A DNA stretch of 64,000 nt, taken from the NCBI GenBank assembly GCA_945901125.1, contig CAMDKD010000006.1:1-64000 (forward strand), given 5' to 3'. The stretch is from Bordetella parapertussis. Its GTDB lineage: Bacteria; Pseudomonadota; Gammaproteobacteria; Burkholderiales; Burkholderiaceae_C. Of the stretch, positions 36,912 through 46,316 are shown piece by piece (within the stretch, counting starts at the first letter, position 1; every line of letters begins with the position of its first letter). The translations under genes were made by a program, and so were the position numbers. Below the pieces are notes generated by a model. The model made no database searches. It worked only from the letters and a program-made list of their open reading frames with translations, and was not told the origin of the DNA.

Positions 36912-37649
36912 GTGACCCCTTTATCTCATTCCCGATTTCACGTGCTGATTCCTTGTGCCGGCAGCGGCAGCCGGGCCGGTGCGGCCTCGCCCAAGCAATA
37001 CCTGCCACTGTCAGGCGTTCCCATGGTGGTGCATACCTTGCGCGCATTTGCAGCCTTGTCCGGGCTGGGGCAAGGCGTCATCGTGGTGGCCCCGAACGAC
37101 AGTGACATGGCCGAAGTGATAAAGCAATACCCACAAGAACGGTTTGTCATCAGTCCTACCGGTGGCGCAACACGCGCGCAAAGCGTACTGGCCGGTTTGC
37201 GCGTTTTGCAACAACTCGGTGTCAAAGAAGATGAATGGGTGATGGTGCATGATGCCGCGCGTTGTCTGCTGACGCCGGCTTTGATTGAGAAACTGTGGCT
37301 GGCCTGCCAAAACGACGAGGTAGGCGGATTGCTGGCCTTGCCTGTGCCGGATACTTTGAAAATCGCAGACAAGGATCGCGTGGCGTCCACGCTGTCGCGC
37401 AGCGGTAAATGGCTGGCGCAAACCCCGCAAATGTTCAGGCTCGCAGCGCTCACGCAAGCATTGCTTCAAGCAGGTGACCAGGTGACTGACGAAGCCTCTG
37501 CCATCGAGGCCATGGGAAGGCAACCAAAGCTGGTCCCTGCAGCCGCTTTCAATTTCAAGGTCACATACCCTGATGACATGCAACTGGCCGAGGCAGTGCT
37601 GGCCAGCCGTTCAACCGCTGCCGCAAAGCCGCAGGAGACAACACCATGA
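36912..37649 (+). CDS. ispD: 2-C-methyl-D-erythritol 4-phosphate cytidylyltransferase
   Basis: 245 residues. The nucleotide-binding loop is LIPCAGSGSRAGAASPKQY and the second motif is VMVHDAARCLLT. It joins CTP and methylerythritol phosphate in the MEP isoprenoid pathway. The start is GTG 36912. Its stop overlaps the start of ispF by four bases, and the pathway's dxr lies at 52489. Confidence 0.95.
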   Translation: MTPLSHSRFHVLIPCAGSGSRAGAASPKQYLPLSGVPMVVHTLRAFAALSGLGQGVIVVAPNDSDMAEVIKQYPQERFVISPTGGATRAQSVLAGLRVLQQLGVKEDEWVMVHDAARCLLTPALIEKLWLACQNDEVGGLLALPVPDTLKIADKDRVASTLSRSGKWLAQTPQMFRLAALTQALLQAGDQVTDEASAIEAMGRQPKLVPAAAFNFKVTYPDDMQLAEAVLASRSTAAAKPQETTP

Positions 37650-38137
37650 CGCAAGCTCAAATGCGAATCGGTCAGGGCTGGGATGTGCATGCACTGGTAC
37701 CCGGTCGCCGCTTGATCATCGGTGGTCTGCATATCCCTTTTCACCTGGGCTTGCTCGGCCATTCGGATGCAGATGTTTTATTGCACGCCATCATTGACGC
37801 CATGCTGGGCGCTGCCGGGCTGGGCGACATAGGCACGCATTTTCCGGACACGGATGTACGCTGGAAAAATGCAGACTCGCTGGAGCTGCTGGCTGCGTGC
37901 GCGGACTTACTTAAAGAAAAAGGCTGGCGCATACAAAACCTGGACAGCACGGTGATAGCCCAGGCACCCAAGCTGGCACCGCATATCCCTGCCATGCGTG
38001 AGCAAATAGCCGCAGCATTGGCTTTGACTGTCACTCAAATCAATATCAAAGCCAAGACCGCAGAAAAGCTGGGGCCAGTGGGCCAGGGCCAGTCTATAGA
38101 AGCACAGGCGATTGTGCTGCTGTGCTCAGCTGACTGA
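37646..38137 (+). CDS. ispF: 2-C-methyl-D-erythritol 2,4-cyclodiphosphate synthase
   Basis: 163 residues. The zinc-binding motif GWDVHAL with GHSDADVLLHAI and the DIGTHFPDTD loop are intact. It forms the cyclic diphosphate from the ispE product in the MEP pathway, as a trimer. ATG 37646 overlaps the ispD stop. The last 12 bases overlap the convergent HTH regulator gene. Confidence 0.96.
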   Translation: MTQAQMRIGQGWDVHALVPGRRLIIGGLHIPFHLGLLGHSDADVLLHAIIDAMLGAAGLGDIGTHFPDTDVRWKNADSLELLAACADLLKEKGWRIQNLDSTVIAQAPKLAPHIPAMREQIAAALALTVTQINIKAKTAEKLGPVGQGQSIEAQAIVLLCSAD

Positions 38138-38584
38138 ACCCGGGTTGTCGCTGAGGGGGAAGGTGTTGTCAACACCGCCGTTCTTCTCGGACAAAAAGGC
38201 GAGTTTCACCCAGTGCCTCACCATGCGTTTGTGTTCGGCATTGAGCCTCATGAACTGACGCATCATTTCGGTGTCACACATGCCCATGCTCTGGGTTTGC
38301 GTGGGTTCGTTCAAAGGCATAGACGAGGTTTGCGGCCCGAACAACAAGTCATGCGGACTGATTTGCAACAGGTCGCTCAAGGTTTTGAGTTTGTCCTGCT
38401 TGGGAATGGATGCACCTATCATCCAGTTACGCGCCGCATGCGGCGTGATGCCATCTCCCCAATAGCGCATATTGAACGCATCAGCGAGCTGGGTGGCAGA
38501 AGACTTCAGGCCGGCTTCCTTCATGGCGTGGCGAAGCCGGGCGGCGAAGGCCTGTGATTCGGGGTTATGAATATGTTTTTTCAT
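38126..38584 (-). CDS. Helix-turn-helix transcriptional regulator
   Basis: 152 residues from ATG 38584 (MKKHIHNPES). The N-terminal half looks like an XRE-type helix-turn-helix (AARLRHAMKEAGLKSSATQLADAF, then TPHAARNWMIGASIP, a recognition-helix pattern). The C-terminal half is helical with MRLNAEHKRMVRHWVK. A longer open frame to 38941 runs into the bdhA gene and is rejected. Target and ligand are unknown. It might control bdhA, whose stop lies 115 bases upstream, but nothing direct shows this. Confidence 0.78.
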   Translation of the reverse strand: MKKHIHNPESQAFAARLRHAMKEAGLKSSATQLADAFNMRYWGDGITPHAARNWMIGASIPKQDKLKTLSDLLQISPHDLLFGPQTSSMPLNEPTQTQSMGMCDTEMMRQFMRLNAEHKRMVRHWVKLAFLSEKNGGVDNTFPLSDNPGSVS

Positions 38585-38699
38585 GTGCTGAAAGATAAAA
38601 CAGCACTGCACGCTTTGCAATAGATTAGCGCTTACTTTTTGATGAACTGAATAACAATCAAACAAGCATCCATCGTTTTGTTGATGGGGCCCACAGTAT

Positions 38700-39482
38700 T
38701 CATTGCGCCGTCCAACCACCGTCCATGTTCCAGGCAACACCGCGCACGTTATTGCCCGCACTTGAACACAGAAACACTGCCAGCTGTCCGAGTTCTTCGG
38801 GCGTGGTGAATTGCATGGACGGTTCTTTTTCGCTGAGGAGCATGCGGGTCGCTTGTTCAACCGATACGCTTGCAGATTGCGCTTTGGCGTCAACCTGTTT
38901 TTGCACCAAAGGAGTGAGTACCCAGCCCGGGCAAATTGCATTGCAGGTGATGCCGGTCGTGGCTGTCTCCAGCGCAGTCACCTTGGTCAGGCCGACCAGG
39001 CCGTGCTTGGCCGCAACGTAAGCAGACTTGTCGGCAGACGCCACCAGGCCGTGCACAGAGGCGATGTTCAAAATGCGGCCCCAGTTGTGCCGGCGCATGG
39101 CAGGCAGTACGAGACGCGTGGTGTGAAAAGCACTGGACAAATTGATGGCGATCACGTCATCCCATTTGTCGATCGGAAACTGATCGACAGGAGCCACGTG
39201 TTGAATACCGGCGTTGTTCACCAGAATATCTATCTGGCCCCAATGGCTTGATGCCATTTGAATCATGTCTTCAATCTCAGCGGGACGGCGCATATCGGCA
39301 GCGTGGTAAAGCGTGTCAACGCCCATTGCTTCAATGTCGGCACGTGCTTGACCAACGTCGCCGAAACCATTGACCACAATACGCGCTCCGGCTTGCGCCA
39401 GTGACTTGGCAATACCCAGACCGATACCGCTGGTGGAACCTGTGACCAGGGCGGTTTTGCCGTTCAAAAAACGATCTGCCAT
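38700..39482 (-). CDS. bdhA: 3-hydroxybutyrate dehydrogenase (SDR family)
   Basis: 260 residues. The cofactor motif is TGSTSGIGLGIA, the NNAG motif is present, Ser is in NIASVHGLVAS, and the catalytic pair is YVAAK. The HGLV and TPLV-QKQVD stretches are typical of D-3-hydroxybutyrate dehydrogenases. It interconverts 3-hydroxybutyrate and acetoacetate and links to polyhydroxybutyrate turnover; the PHB regulator phaR is also in this window. Confidence 0.92.
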   Translation of the reverse strand: MADRFLNGKTALVTGSTSGIGLGIAKSLAQAGARIVVNGFGDVGQARADIEAMGVDTLYHAADMRRPAEIEDMIQMASSHWGQIDILVNNAGIQHVAPVDQFPIDKWDDVIAINLSSAFHTTRLVLPAMRRHNWGRILNIASVHGLVASADKSAYVAAKHGLVGLTKVTALETATTGITCNAICPGWVLTPLVQKQVDAKAQSASVSVEQATRMLLSEKEPSMQFTTPEELGQLAVFLCSSAGNNVRGVAWNMDGGWTAQ

Positions 39483-39552
39483 GAAATTTCCCTATCCTTT
39501 AGGATGATGCATCCGGGGATTTTGCCCGAGTCCGGTGTATCGACTGTTTTCA

Positions 39553-41760
39553 ATGAAATTTTCTTCCCCTGCCACGACCGTCAGCACACAGCCCGAACTC
39601 AACGGTCTTGCCACGTCAGATCTGCACAATGTTTGCGTCAAGGCCAGGCAGTTTGCCGAGCCCTTGTTAAGCGGCATGAAGCAAACCGGCGGCGAACCTA
39701 CGCTGGCACATGCCGACGGCGTGGTGTCATTGCTAGCAGGCATAGGTGCTACCAGCGAGATGCAGGCCGCTGTGTATTTGGCTTATTGCGCCGCAGTCCT
39801 CAACCAACCCGCCGAGACTTTGACCGCCACTTTCGGCGACAGCTTGACGGGCTTGGCTATCTCCGCTAACAAATTGTTTCAACTGCAACAAGCGGCCAGA
39901 GAAACCAAAGCTCAGTCCAAAACCTCCGTGGGGCAAATTGAAAATGTGCGGCGCATGTTGCTGGCTTTTTCAAAGGATTTGCGGGTTGTCATGTTGTTGC
40001 TGGCCTCACACTTGGTCAGCTTGCGCTTTGCCACCGCGCACAAGATAAGCGGCTTTGAGCAGTTGTCGCAAGACGTGCTGCATATCTTTTCGCCGCTGGC
40101 TAACCGGCTCGGTATCTGGCAAATTAAATGGGAAATGGAAGACCTGGCGTTTCGATTGTTGGAGCCGCAGGTTTACAAGCAGGTAGCCGGTTTACTGGAG
40201 AAAAAACGCACCGAACGCGAGCAAGAAATTGAACAGCTCAGGCAGGAATTGCAATCGATGTTGTTGGTTCAAGGCATACGCGCAGAAATTCAAGGCAGGC
40301 CGAAAAACATTTACAGCATTGTCAAAAAAATGCGCGGCAAGTCTTTGCAGTTTGAGCAGGTGCTGGATTTGCGCGCCATGCGCATCATTGTGGACAACGT
40401 GGAAGACTGTTACCGGGCGCTGGCTTTGGTGCATCAGCAGATGCAGGCCATAGACAATGAATTTGACGATTACGTCGCCAAACCCAAAGCCAATGGCTAC
40501 CAGTCTTTGCATACCGTTGTCAGCACAGACCGTGGCCAAGTGTTTGAAATACAAATCCGTACCCGCGCCATGCACGAGCATGCAGAGTTTGGCGTGGCGG
40601 CGCATTGGGCTTACAAGGAAGCCGGTATCAAAGGTTATGCCGGGGTTGCGGTACCGGCAGAGCAAGCCCAAAAAATGGCGGTGTTGCGTCAACTGCTGGC
40701 CTGGGAACGTGAACTCAGTGCGGTTCAAGACCAGGACAAGCACTTACCGCAACAAAGCGGTCAGGAAAAAATTTATGTATTAACGCCTGAAGCCGCCATT
40801 GTGGAATTGCCGCAAGGAGCCACGCCGGTTGACTTTGCTTACACCTTGCACACCGAACTCGGTCACCGTTGCCGCGGTGCCAAACTCGATGGCGTGCTGG
40901 TGCCTTTGTCGACCCGCTTGCAAAACGGACAGACGGTGGAAATCACCACGGTTAAAGAAGGCGGGCCGTCGCGCGACTGGTTAAACCCGGATTTGCAATT
41001 TATCGCTAGCCCCAGGGCCAAGGCCAAGGTCAGAGCCTGGTTCAATGCGCAGCAAGCCAGTCAAACGATTTCCCGCGGACGCGAACTAATTGAAAAGCTG
41101 TTGCAAAGAGAAGGGCGGACGGCTTACAAATTAGAGGATCTTGCCAAGAAATTGGGATTTGAATCTGCGGCGCATTTGTTTGAGGTGGTCGGCAAGGATG
41201 AGTATTCTTTGCGCAATATTGAAACGTTTTTGCGCCCGGTGTCGGCTCCACCTGCCGAGGATGACAAGCTGTTTCGTAAAGCTCAGCAACCTAAACCTTC
41301 GCAACAGCACGCAGGTGTGCTGGTTGTCGGCATGGATTCGCTGCTGACGCAATTGGCCAAATGCTGTCGGCCTGCGCCGCCTGACGATGTGCGGGGCTAT
41401 GTCACCAAAGGAAAAGGCGTGAGCGTGCACCGCGCTAAGTGCGGCAATTTTCTACAGTTGCTGCAAAACAACCCTGACCGGGTGATTGAGGTTGCCTGGC
41501 ACGGCAAGCAGAATGATCCAAGTGCAGAGCTTTACCTGGTCGATATACAAGTGCTGGCCGATGACCGGCAAGGTTTGCTGCGTGACATATCCGAAGTTTT
41601 CGCCAGAGAAAAAATGAACGTGGTGGGCGTGAAAACCCAAACTATCAAAGACACTGCCTGGATGACATTCACAGTGGAAGTCCATAACGCATCTGGATTG
41701 AACAAGATGCTGTCAGCCTTGAATGCGGTCAACGGGGTCAGATCAGCCAGAAGGCATTGA
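39553..41760 (+). CDS. relA: GTP pyrophosphokinase RelA
   Basis: 735 residues from ATG 39553; a GTG at 39535 is an alternative. The N-terminal hydrolase region lacks the HD metal site (the HD position reads YLAYCAAV), so it is a synthetase-only RelA. The synthetase domain has RAMRIIVDNVEDCYRAL and EFDDYVAKPKANGYQSLHT; the EFDD form is RelA-specific. TGS, zinc-finger-like (CCRPAPPDDVRGYVTKGKGVSVH) and C-terminal ACT domains follow. It makes (p)ppGpp on stalled ribosomes during amino acid starvation. Confidence 0.95.
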   Translation: MKFSSPATTVSTQPELNGLATSDLHNVCVKARQFAEPLLSGMKQTGGEPTLAHADGVVSLLAGIGATSEMQAAVYLAYCAAVLNQPAETLTATFGDSLTGLAISANKLFQLQQAARETKAQSKTSVGQIENVRRMLLAFSKDLRVVMLLLASHLVSLRFATAHKISGFEQLSQDVLHIFSPLANRLGIWQIKWEMEDLAFRLLEPQVYKQVAGLLEKKRTEREQEIEQLRQELQSMLLVQGIRAEIQGRPKNIYSIVKKMRGKSLQFEQVLDLRAMRIIVDNVEDCYRALALVHQQMQAIDNEFDDYVAKPKANGYQSLHTVVSTDRGQVFEIQIRTRAMHEHAEFGVAAHWAYKEAGIKGYAGVAVPAEQAQKMAVLRQLLAWERELSAVQDQDKHLPQQSGQEKIYVLTPEAAIVELPQGATPVDFAYTLHTELGHRCRGAKLDGVLVPLSTRLQNGQTVEITTVKEGGPSRDWLNPDLQFIASPRAKAKVRAWFNAQQASQTISRGRELIEKLLQREGRTAYKLEDLAKKLGFESAAHLFEVVGKDEYSLRNIETFLRPVSAPPAEDDKLFRKAQQPKPSQQHAGVLVVGMDSLLTQLAKCCRPAPPDDVRGYVTKGKGVSVHRAKCGNFLQLLQNNPDRVIEVAWHGKQNDPSAELYLVDIQVLADDRQGLLRDISEVFAREKMNVVGVKTQTIKDTAWMTFTVEVHNASGLNKMLSALNAVNGVRSARRH

Positions 41761-41803
41761 CCGCAACGGACAACAACCGTTTTCCAAAACGTATTTCCGT
41801 TAC

Positions 41804-41812
41804 TGATAGAAT
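41804..41812 (+). promoter_or_regulatory. Extended -10 promoter for tRNA-Val
   Basis: TGATAGAAT is an extended -10 element (TGn plus TAGAAT, five of six matches to consensus). It ends 17 bases before the tRNA. No good -35 is present, as expected when the extended element is used. Confidence 0.5.
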
Positions 41813-41829
41813 ACCGCTTTCGGCAACGA

Positions 41830-41906
41830 AGGCGCGTAGCTCAGCTGGTTAGAGCACCACCTTGACATGGTGGGGGTCGTTGGTTCGAGTCCAATCGCGC
41901 CTACCA
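41830..41906 (+). tRNA. tRNA-Val (anticodon GAC)
   Basis: A 77-base cloverleaf. The acceptor stem pairs AGGCGCG with CGCGCCT, followed by A and an encoded CCA. The D-arm is GCTC...GAGC, the anticodon stem CCACC/GGTGG with loop TTGACAT (GAC at 41864-41866), and the T-arm GTTGG-TTCGAGT-CCAAT. It closely resembles the E. coli valine GAC tRNA in its central part. Confidence 0.95.
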
Positions 41907-41979
41907 ATGCCTTAGTGGTAGGTCAATGTTTTCTTCTTGTCTTAATCCACTTTAGGCGACATATTCTTTAGGACAACTC

Positions 41980-42519
41980 TTGTCACGTTCCAAAGACCCA
42001 ACCCCTAAACAAACGCAAAGCGAATCTCAACCTCAGGACGCCTGCAGGTTGATCAAAAAATACCCGAATCGCCGTCTTTACGACACCAGAACTTCAAGCT
42101 ATATCACCTTGCAGGAAGTCAAGGCCATGGTGATTGACGCTGAAACCATCAAAGTGGTCGATGCCAAAACCGATGAAGATTTAACGCGCAGTATTTTTCT
42201 GCAAATCATTCTGGAAGAAGAGGCCGGCGGGCTGCCCTTGTTTTCTGAAGCCGCATTGGCCAATATGATCCGTTTTTACGGCCACGCCATGCAGCCATTC
42301 ATGGGCAATTACTTGGAAAAGAATATTCAACAATTTCTCGATATGCAAGCGCAATTGGCGCAGCAGTCACAGCAGATGACGCCTGAAGTTTGGGCGCAGT
42401 TCCTGGCCAATCCGGCCGGTGGATTGCCGACTTTGGTCGGCAACTACACACAGCAGTCCAACCAGATGATGTTGCAATTACAAGAGCAAATGCTCAAGGC
42501 CATGGGATTAAAACGCTGA
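41980..42519 (+). CDS. phaR: Polyhydroxyalkanoate synthesis repressor PhaR
   Basis: 179 residues. The conserved N-terminal DNA-binding domain is evident: LIKKYPNRRLYDTRTSSYITL and the following LQEVKAMVIDAETIKVVDAKT. PhaR represses phasin genes and leaves DNA when it binds nascent PHA granules. The C-terminal half is Gln- and Met-rich. The start is TTG 41980 with TAGGAC upstream. Its stop codon overlaps the rimO start by one base. Confidence 0.93.
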   Translation: MSRSKDPTPKQTQSESQPQDACRLIKKYPNRRLYDTRTSSYITLQEVKAMVIDAETIKVVDAKTDEDLTRSIFLQIILEEEAGGLPLFSEAALANMIRFYGHAMQPFMGNYLEKNIQQFLDMQAQLAQQSQQMTPEVWAQFLANPAGGLPTLVGNYTQQSNQMMLQLQEQMLKAMGLKR

Positions 42520-43880
42520 TGTCTACACCACCTAAAGTCGGCTTTGTCAGCCTCGGATGCCCCAAGGCATTGACTGACTCTGAACTGATACTCACGCGCT
42601 TGAGCGCCGAAGGCTACGCCACTTCAAAAACCTTTGCTGGTGCTGATCTGGTGATCGTCAACACCTGCGGATTCATTGACGATGCGGTCAAAGAAAGTCT
42701 GGACACCATCAGCGAGGCTTTGGCGGAAAACGGCAAGGTCATCGTCACCGGTTGCCTGGGCGCAAAAACCAATGCAGGCGGCGGCAACCTGGTCAAGGAC
42801 TTGCATCCCAGCGTGCTCGCCGTCACCGGCCCCCATGCCACGCATGAAGTCATGGAGGCGGTGCATTTGCATTTGCCCAAGCCGCATGACCCGTTTTTAG
42901 ATCTGGTGCCGGCGGCCGGCATCAAATTGACGCCCAAGCATTACGCCTATTTGAAAATCAGCGAAGGCTGTAACCACCGCTGCTCTTTTTGCATCATTCC
43001 ATCTATGCGCGGTGACCTGGTGTCGCGCCCGGTTGGCGATGTGTTGAATGAAGCCCGGGCTTTGTTTGAGTCAGGTGTGCGCGAATTGCTGGTCATCAGC
43101 CAGGACACTTCAGCGTATGGCTTGGATATCAAATACCAGACCGGTTTTTTCAACGGCAGGCCGGTCAAATCACGTTTGTTTGAACTGGTGCAAGCCCTGG
43201 CCGAACTGGCCGAGCCTTTTGGCGCCTGGGTGCGCCTGCATTACGTGTATCCCTACCCTAGCGTGGACGAGATTTTGCCTTTGATGGCATCGGGTCGCAT
43301 TCTGCCGTACTTGGATGTGCCTTTTCAGCACAGCCATCCGGATGTGCTCAAGCGCATGAAGCGCCCGGCCAGTGGCGAGAAAAACCTCGAGCGCATCGAA
43401 GCGTGGCGCAAGATTTGTCCGCAACTGGTGATTCGCAGCACATTCATTGCAGGCTTCCCCGGCGAAACCGAGCAGGAGTTTGAGCATTTGCTGCAATTCA
43501 TGCGCGAAGCTGAAATTGACCATGCAGGTTGTTTTGCCTACAGCCCGGTCGACGGCGCGACCGCCAATCAATTGCCAGGCATGTTGACTAAGGAAGTGCG
43601 CGAAGACAGGCGCTCCAGGTTCATGGCGGTGGCCGAAGAAGTGTCCACAGAAAAATTAAAACGCTATGTCGGCTCGACCATGCAAGTGCTGGTCGACAGT
43701 GCCAAAGCCATGGGGCGTCAAGGCGGTGTGGGCCGCAGCTTCAGGGATGCGCCAGAGATTGACGGACTGGTGCACATGGTGGCACCTGAGAAAGTAAGTA
43801 AAAGTTACCGTGCCGGTGAATTCACCAAAGTCAAAATCCTTGGAACACAAGGACATGATTTGATTGGGTTGCCGGTTTGA
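42519..43880 (+). CDS. rimO: Ribosomal protein S12 methylthiotransferase
   Basis: 453 residues. An N-terminal UPF0004 domain with VGFVSLGCPKALTDSE and NTCGFIDDA carries Cys ligands of the auxiliary cluster. The radical SAM cluster CNHRCSFC is near residue 150, and a C-terminal TRAM domain follows. It methylthiolates the conserved Asp of S12. The start ATG 42519 overlaps the phaR stop. Confidence 0.96.
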   Translation: MSTPPKVGFVSLGCPKALTDSELILTRLSAEGYATSKTFAGADLVIVNTCGFIDDAVKESLDTISEALAENGKVIVTGCLGAKTNAGGGNLVKDLHPSVLAVTGPHATHEVMEAVHLHLPKPHDPFLDLVPAAGIKLTPKHYAYLKISEGCNHRCSFCIIPSMRGDLVSRPVGDVLNEARALFESGVRELLVISQDTSAYGLDIKYQTGFFNGRPVKSRLFELVQALAELAEPFGAWVRLHYVYPYPSVDEILPLMASGRILPYLDVPFQHSHPDVLKRMKRPASGEKNLERIEAWRKICPQLVIRSTFIAGFPGETEQEFEHLLQFMREAEIDHAGCFAYSPVDGATANQLPGMLTKEVREDRRSRFMAVAEEVSTEKLKRYVGSTMQVLVDSAKAMGRQGGVGRSFRDAPEIDGLVHMVAPEKVSKSYRAGEFTKVKILGTQGHDLIGLPV

Positions 43881-43920
43881 CCGGAATGAACCTGTGTAGG
43901 GGTTCGTTGGTCTGTAAGAT

Positions 43921-44005
<85 letters not shown>

Positions 44006-44027
44006 CTTCAGGAAAGCAGAGGATCAT

Positions 44028-46298
44028 ATCAAAAAAAGTACCCCAAATACCGTCGGACTCCTTGAAGAATTCAAAGGCGTCGTAGAAGGTCATCGCGATG
44101 GCCATGGATTTGTCGTCCGCGACGACGGTCAATCCAATGTGTATTTGCCTCCTAACGAGATGCGCGCCGTGTTGCATCGCGACTGCGTGATCGCACGTGT
44201 CACACGCACCGACAAAAAGGGCAGACCCGAAGGCCGCATTCTCGAAATCACTGAAAGACCTGCGCATCCCATCATCGGACGCTTGTTGCAGGAAAGCGGT
44301 GTCTGGCTGGTTGCGCCCGAAGACCGGCGTTACGGTCAGGACATACTGGTTCCCAAAACCGCCACCGGTAAAGCGCTGGTCGGTCAAGTGGTGGTGGTCG
44401 AGTTAACAGAGCCGCCGAGTTTGTACGGTCAACCTGTGGGACGTGTGCAGGAAGTGCTGGGCGAGATGGACGACCCCGGCATGGAGATTGAAATTGCGGT
44501 GCGCAAATACGGCGTACCTCATCGGTTTTCCGAGCCCTGTTTGAAACAAGCTGAAGGCTTGCCGGACAAGGTCACCGTCAAAGACGCGCAGCACCGTGTC
44601 GATTTGACTGACGTGGCCTTTGTCACCATAGACGGCGAAGACGCGCGTGATTTTGACGACGCGGTGTATTGCGAACCGCTGACCGACAAGTCGCAACCCG
44701 GTTGGCGCTTGCTGGTGGCCATCGCCGATGTCGGGCATTACGTGGACACCGGCAGCGCCATCGATATCGATGCCTACGACCGGGCCACCAGCGTGTACTT
44801 TCCGCGCCGCGTCATTCCTATGCTGCCGGAAAAATTATCCAATGGCTTGTGCTCGCTCAATCCCCATGTGGATCGCTTGTGCATGGTGTGCGACATGATG
44901 ATTGGCGTGGATGGCGAAGTATTCGCCTACCAGTTTTATGAAGCTGTCATGCACAGCCATGCGCGTTTCACCTACACCGATGTCGCCGCTGTTTTGTCCA
45001 ACACACGCGGGCCGCAAGCGCTCAAGCACAAGGCGCGCGTGAATGATTTGCTCAATTTGCACGATGTCTACCGGGCCTTGCTCAAGTCGCGTCAAAAGCG
45101 CGGTGCAGTGGATTTTGAAACCACCGAAACACAAATTGTTTGCGATGAAAGCGGAAGAATTGAAAAAATTGTTCCGCGCATACGCAACGAAGCGCACCGT
45201 TTGATTGAAGAGGCCATGCTGGCCGCCAACGTTTGCAGCGCCGACTACATCATGAACAGCAAACACGCTTCGCTGTTTCGGGTGCACGAAGGGCCGACGC
45301 CGGAAAAAATTGAAATATTGCGCAACTACCTCAAGGCCATTGGCGTCGGCATGCAAATCGGCGAATCGCCCAAGCCGGAACATTTTCAGACGATTGCCAA
45401 CGCCACCAAAGACCGGGTGGATGCGCAGCAAATCCACAGCATGCTGCTGCGTTCCATGCAACAGGCGATTTACACGCCTATCAACAGCGGGCATTTCGGT
45501 CTGGCTTTTGAGGCTTACACGCATTTCACCAGTCCTATCCGGCGCTACCCGGATTTGCTGGTGCACCGTGTCATCAAGTCCATCTTGCATGGCAGATGCT
45601 ATCAACTCCCGGCCTTGCCGACGCCCGGTGAGGCACACGCCAAACTCGCCAGAAGACTGGCCACCCAGGCGGCCAAATCATCCAAACCTTCAGCGCAAGC
45701 GAATGTGAAACATTCGCCCGAGTTACAGTCTTGGCAAGCGGCCGGCTTGCATTGCAGTGCCAATGAGCGTCGCGCCGATGAAGCCAGCCGTGACGTTGAA
45801 GCATGGCTGAAATGCCAGTACATGCGCGAACACCTGGGTGAAGATTTCAGCGGCACCGTGTCTGCCGTCACCACCTTCGGCGTATTTGTCACGCTGGACG
45901 CCATGTATGTTGAAGGCTTGGTGCACATCACTGAGTTGGGCGGCGATTATTTCCGTTTCGATGAAGCCAGGCAGGAGTTGCGCGGCGAGCGCACCGGTAT
46001 TCGCTACGCCATAGGCGCGCGCGTCCGGGTGCAAGTCAGCCGCGTCGATCTGGATGGCCGCAAAATCGATTTCCGCTGGGTACAAGACGATTTGATGGAT
46101 GGTGCGGCGGCGATTGTTCGCAAAGCCAAAACACAGCCGCAAGCTGAGGCCGGAAAAATATCAGGTAAAACCGGGGCAAGCGGCGCAAAGAAGACCACCG
46201 ATTCCAAGCGCGGTTCCAAAAAACCATTCGGCAAAGCGGCGAAAAAATCGCCTACTGCTTCACAAACAACTAAAAAAAGTGCGAAAAAACGTGCTTGA
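44028..46298 (+). CDS. rnr: Ribonuclease R, lacking the N-terminal HTH region
   Basis: About 756 residues. Cold-shock domains begin at once (FKGVVEGHRDGHGFVV), then the RNB catalytic domain with VTIDGEDARDFDDAVYC, a C-terminal S1 domain (GTVSAVTTFGVFVTLDAMYVEGLVHI) and a basic Lys/Ala tail. It degrades structured RNA 3' to 5'. The usual N-terminal helix-turn-helix of about 80 residues is absent because tRNA-Leu occupies that place. No ATG, GTG or TTG lies in frame between the tRNA and the first conserved residues. The best placed codon is ATC 44028, four bases after AGAGGA. The next standard one is GTG 44139, inside the cold-shock domain. Confidence 0.85.
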   Translation: MKKSTPNTVGLLEEFKGVVEGHRDGHGFVVRDDGQSNVYLPPNEMRAVLHRDCVIARVTRTDKKGRPEGRILEITERPAHPIIGRLLQESGVWLVAPEDRRYGQDILVPKTATGKALVGQVVVVELTEPPSLYGQPVGRVQEVLGEMDDPGMEIEIAVRKYGVPHRFSEPCLKQAEGLPDKVTVKDAQHRVDLTDVAFVTIDGEDARDFDDAVYCEPLTDKSQPGWRLLVAIADVGHYVDTGSAIDIDAYDRATSVYFPRRVIPMLPEKLSNGLCSLNPHVDRLCMVCDMMIGVDGEVFAYQFYEAVMHSHARFTYTDVAAVLSNTRGPQALKHKARVNDLLNLHDVYRALLKSRQKRGAVDFETTETQIVCDESGRIEKIVPRIRNEAHRLIEEAMLAANVCSADYIMNSKHASLFRVHEGPTPEKIEILRNYLKAIGVGMQIGESPKPEHFQTIANATKDRVDAQQIHSMLLRSMQQAIYTPINSGHFGLAFEAYTHFTSPIRRYPDLLVHRVIKSILHGRCYQLPALPTPGEAHAKLARRLATQAAKSSKPSAQANVKHSPELQSWQAAGLHCSANERRADEASRDVEAWLKCQYMREHLGEDFSGTVSAVTTFGVFVTLDAMYVEGLVHITELGGDYFRFDEARQELRGERTGIRYAIGARVRVQVSRVDLDGRKIDFRWVQDDLMDGAAAIVRKAKTQPQAEAGKISGKTGASGAKKTTDSKRGSKKPFGKAAKKSPTASQTTKKSAKKRA

Positions 46299-46316
46299 TT
46301 TTTCAGGAGAAACAAT

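Noticed and set aside
38585..38941. N-terminal extension of the HTH regulator to 38941
   Set aside because: It overlaps bdhA on the same strand out of frame and adds Cys- and Arg-rich sequence with no family likeness; ATG 38584 begins the conserved part.
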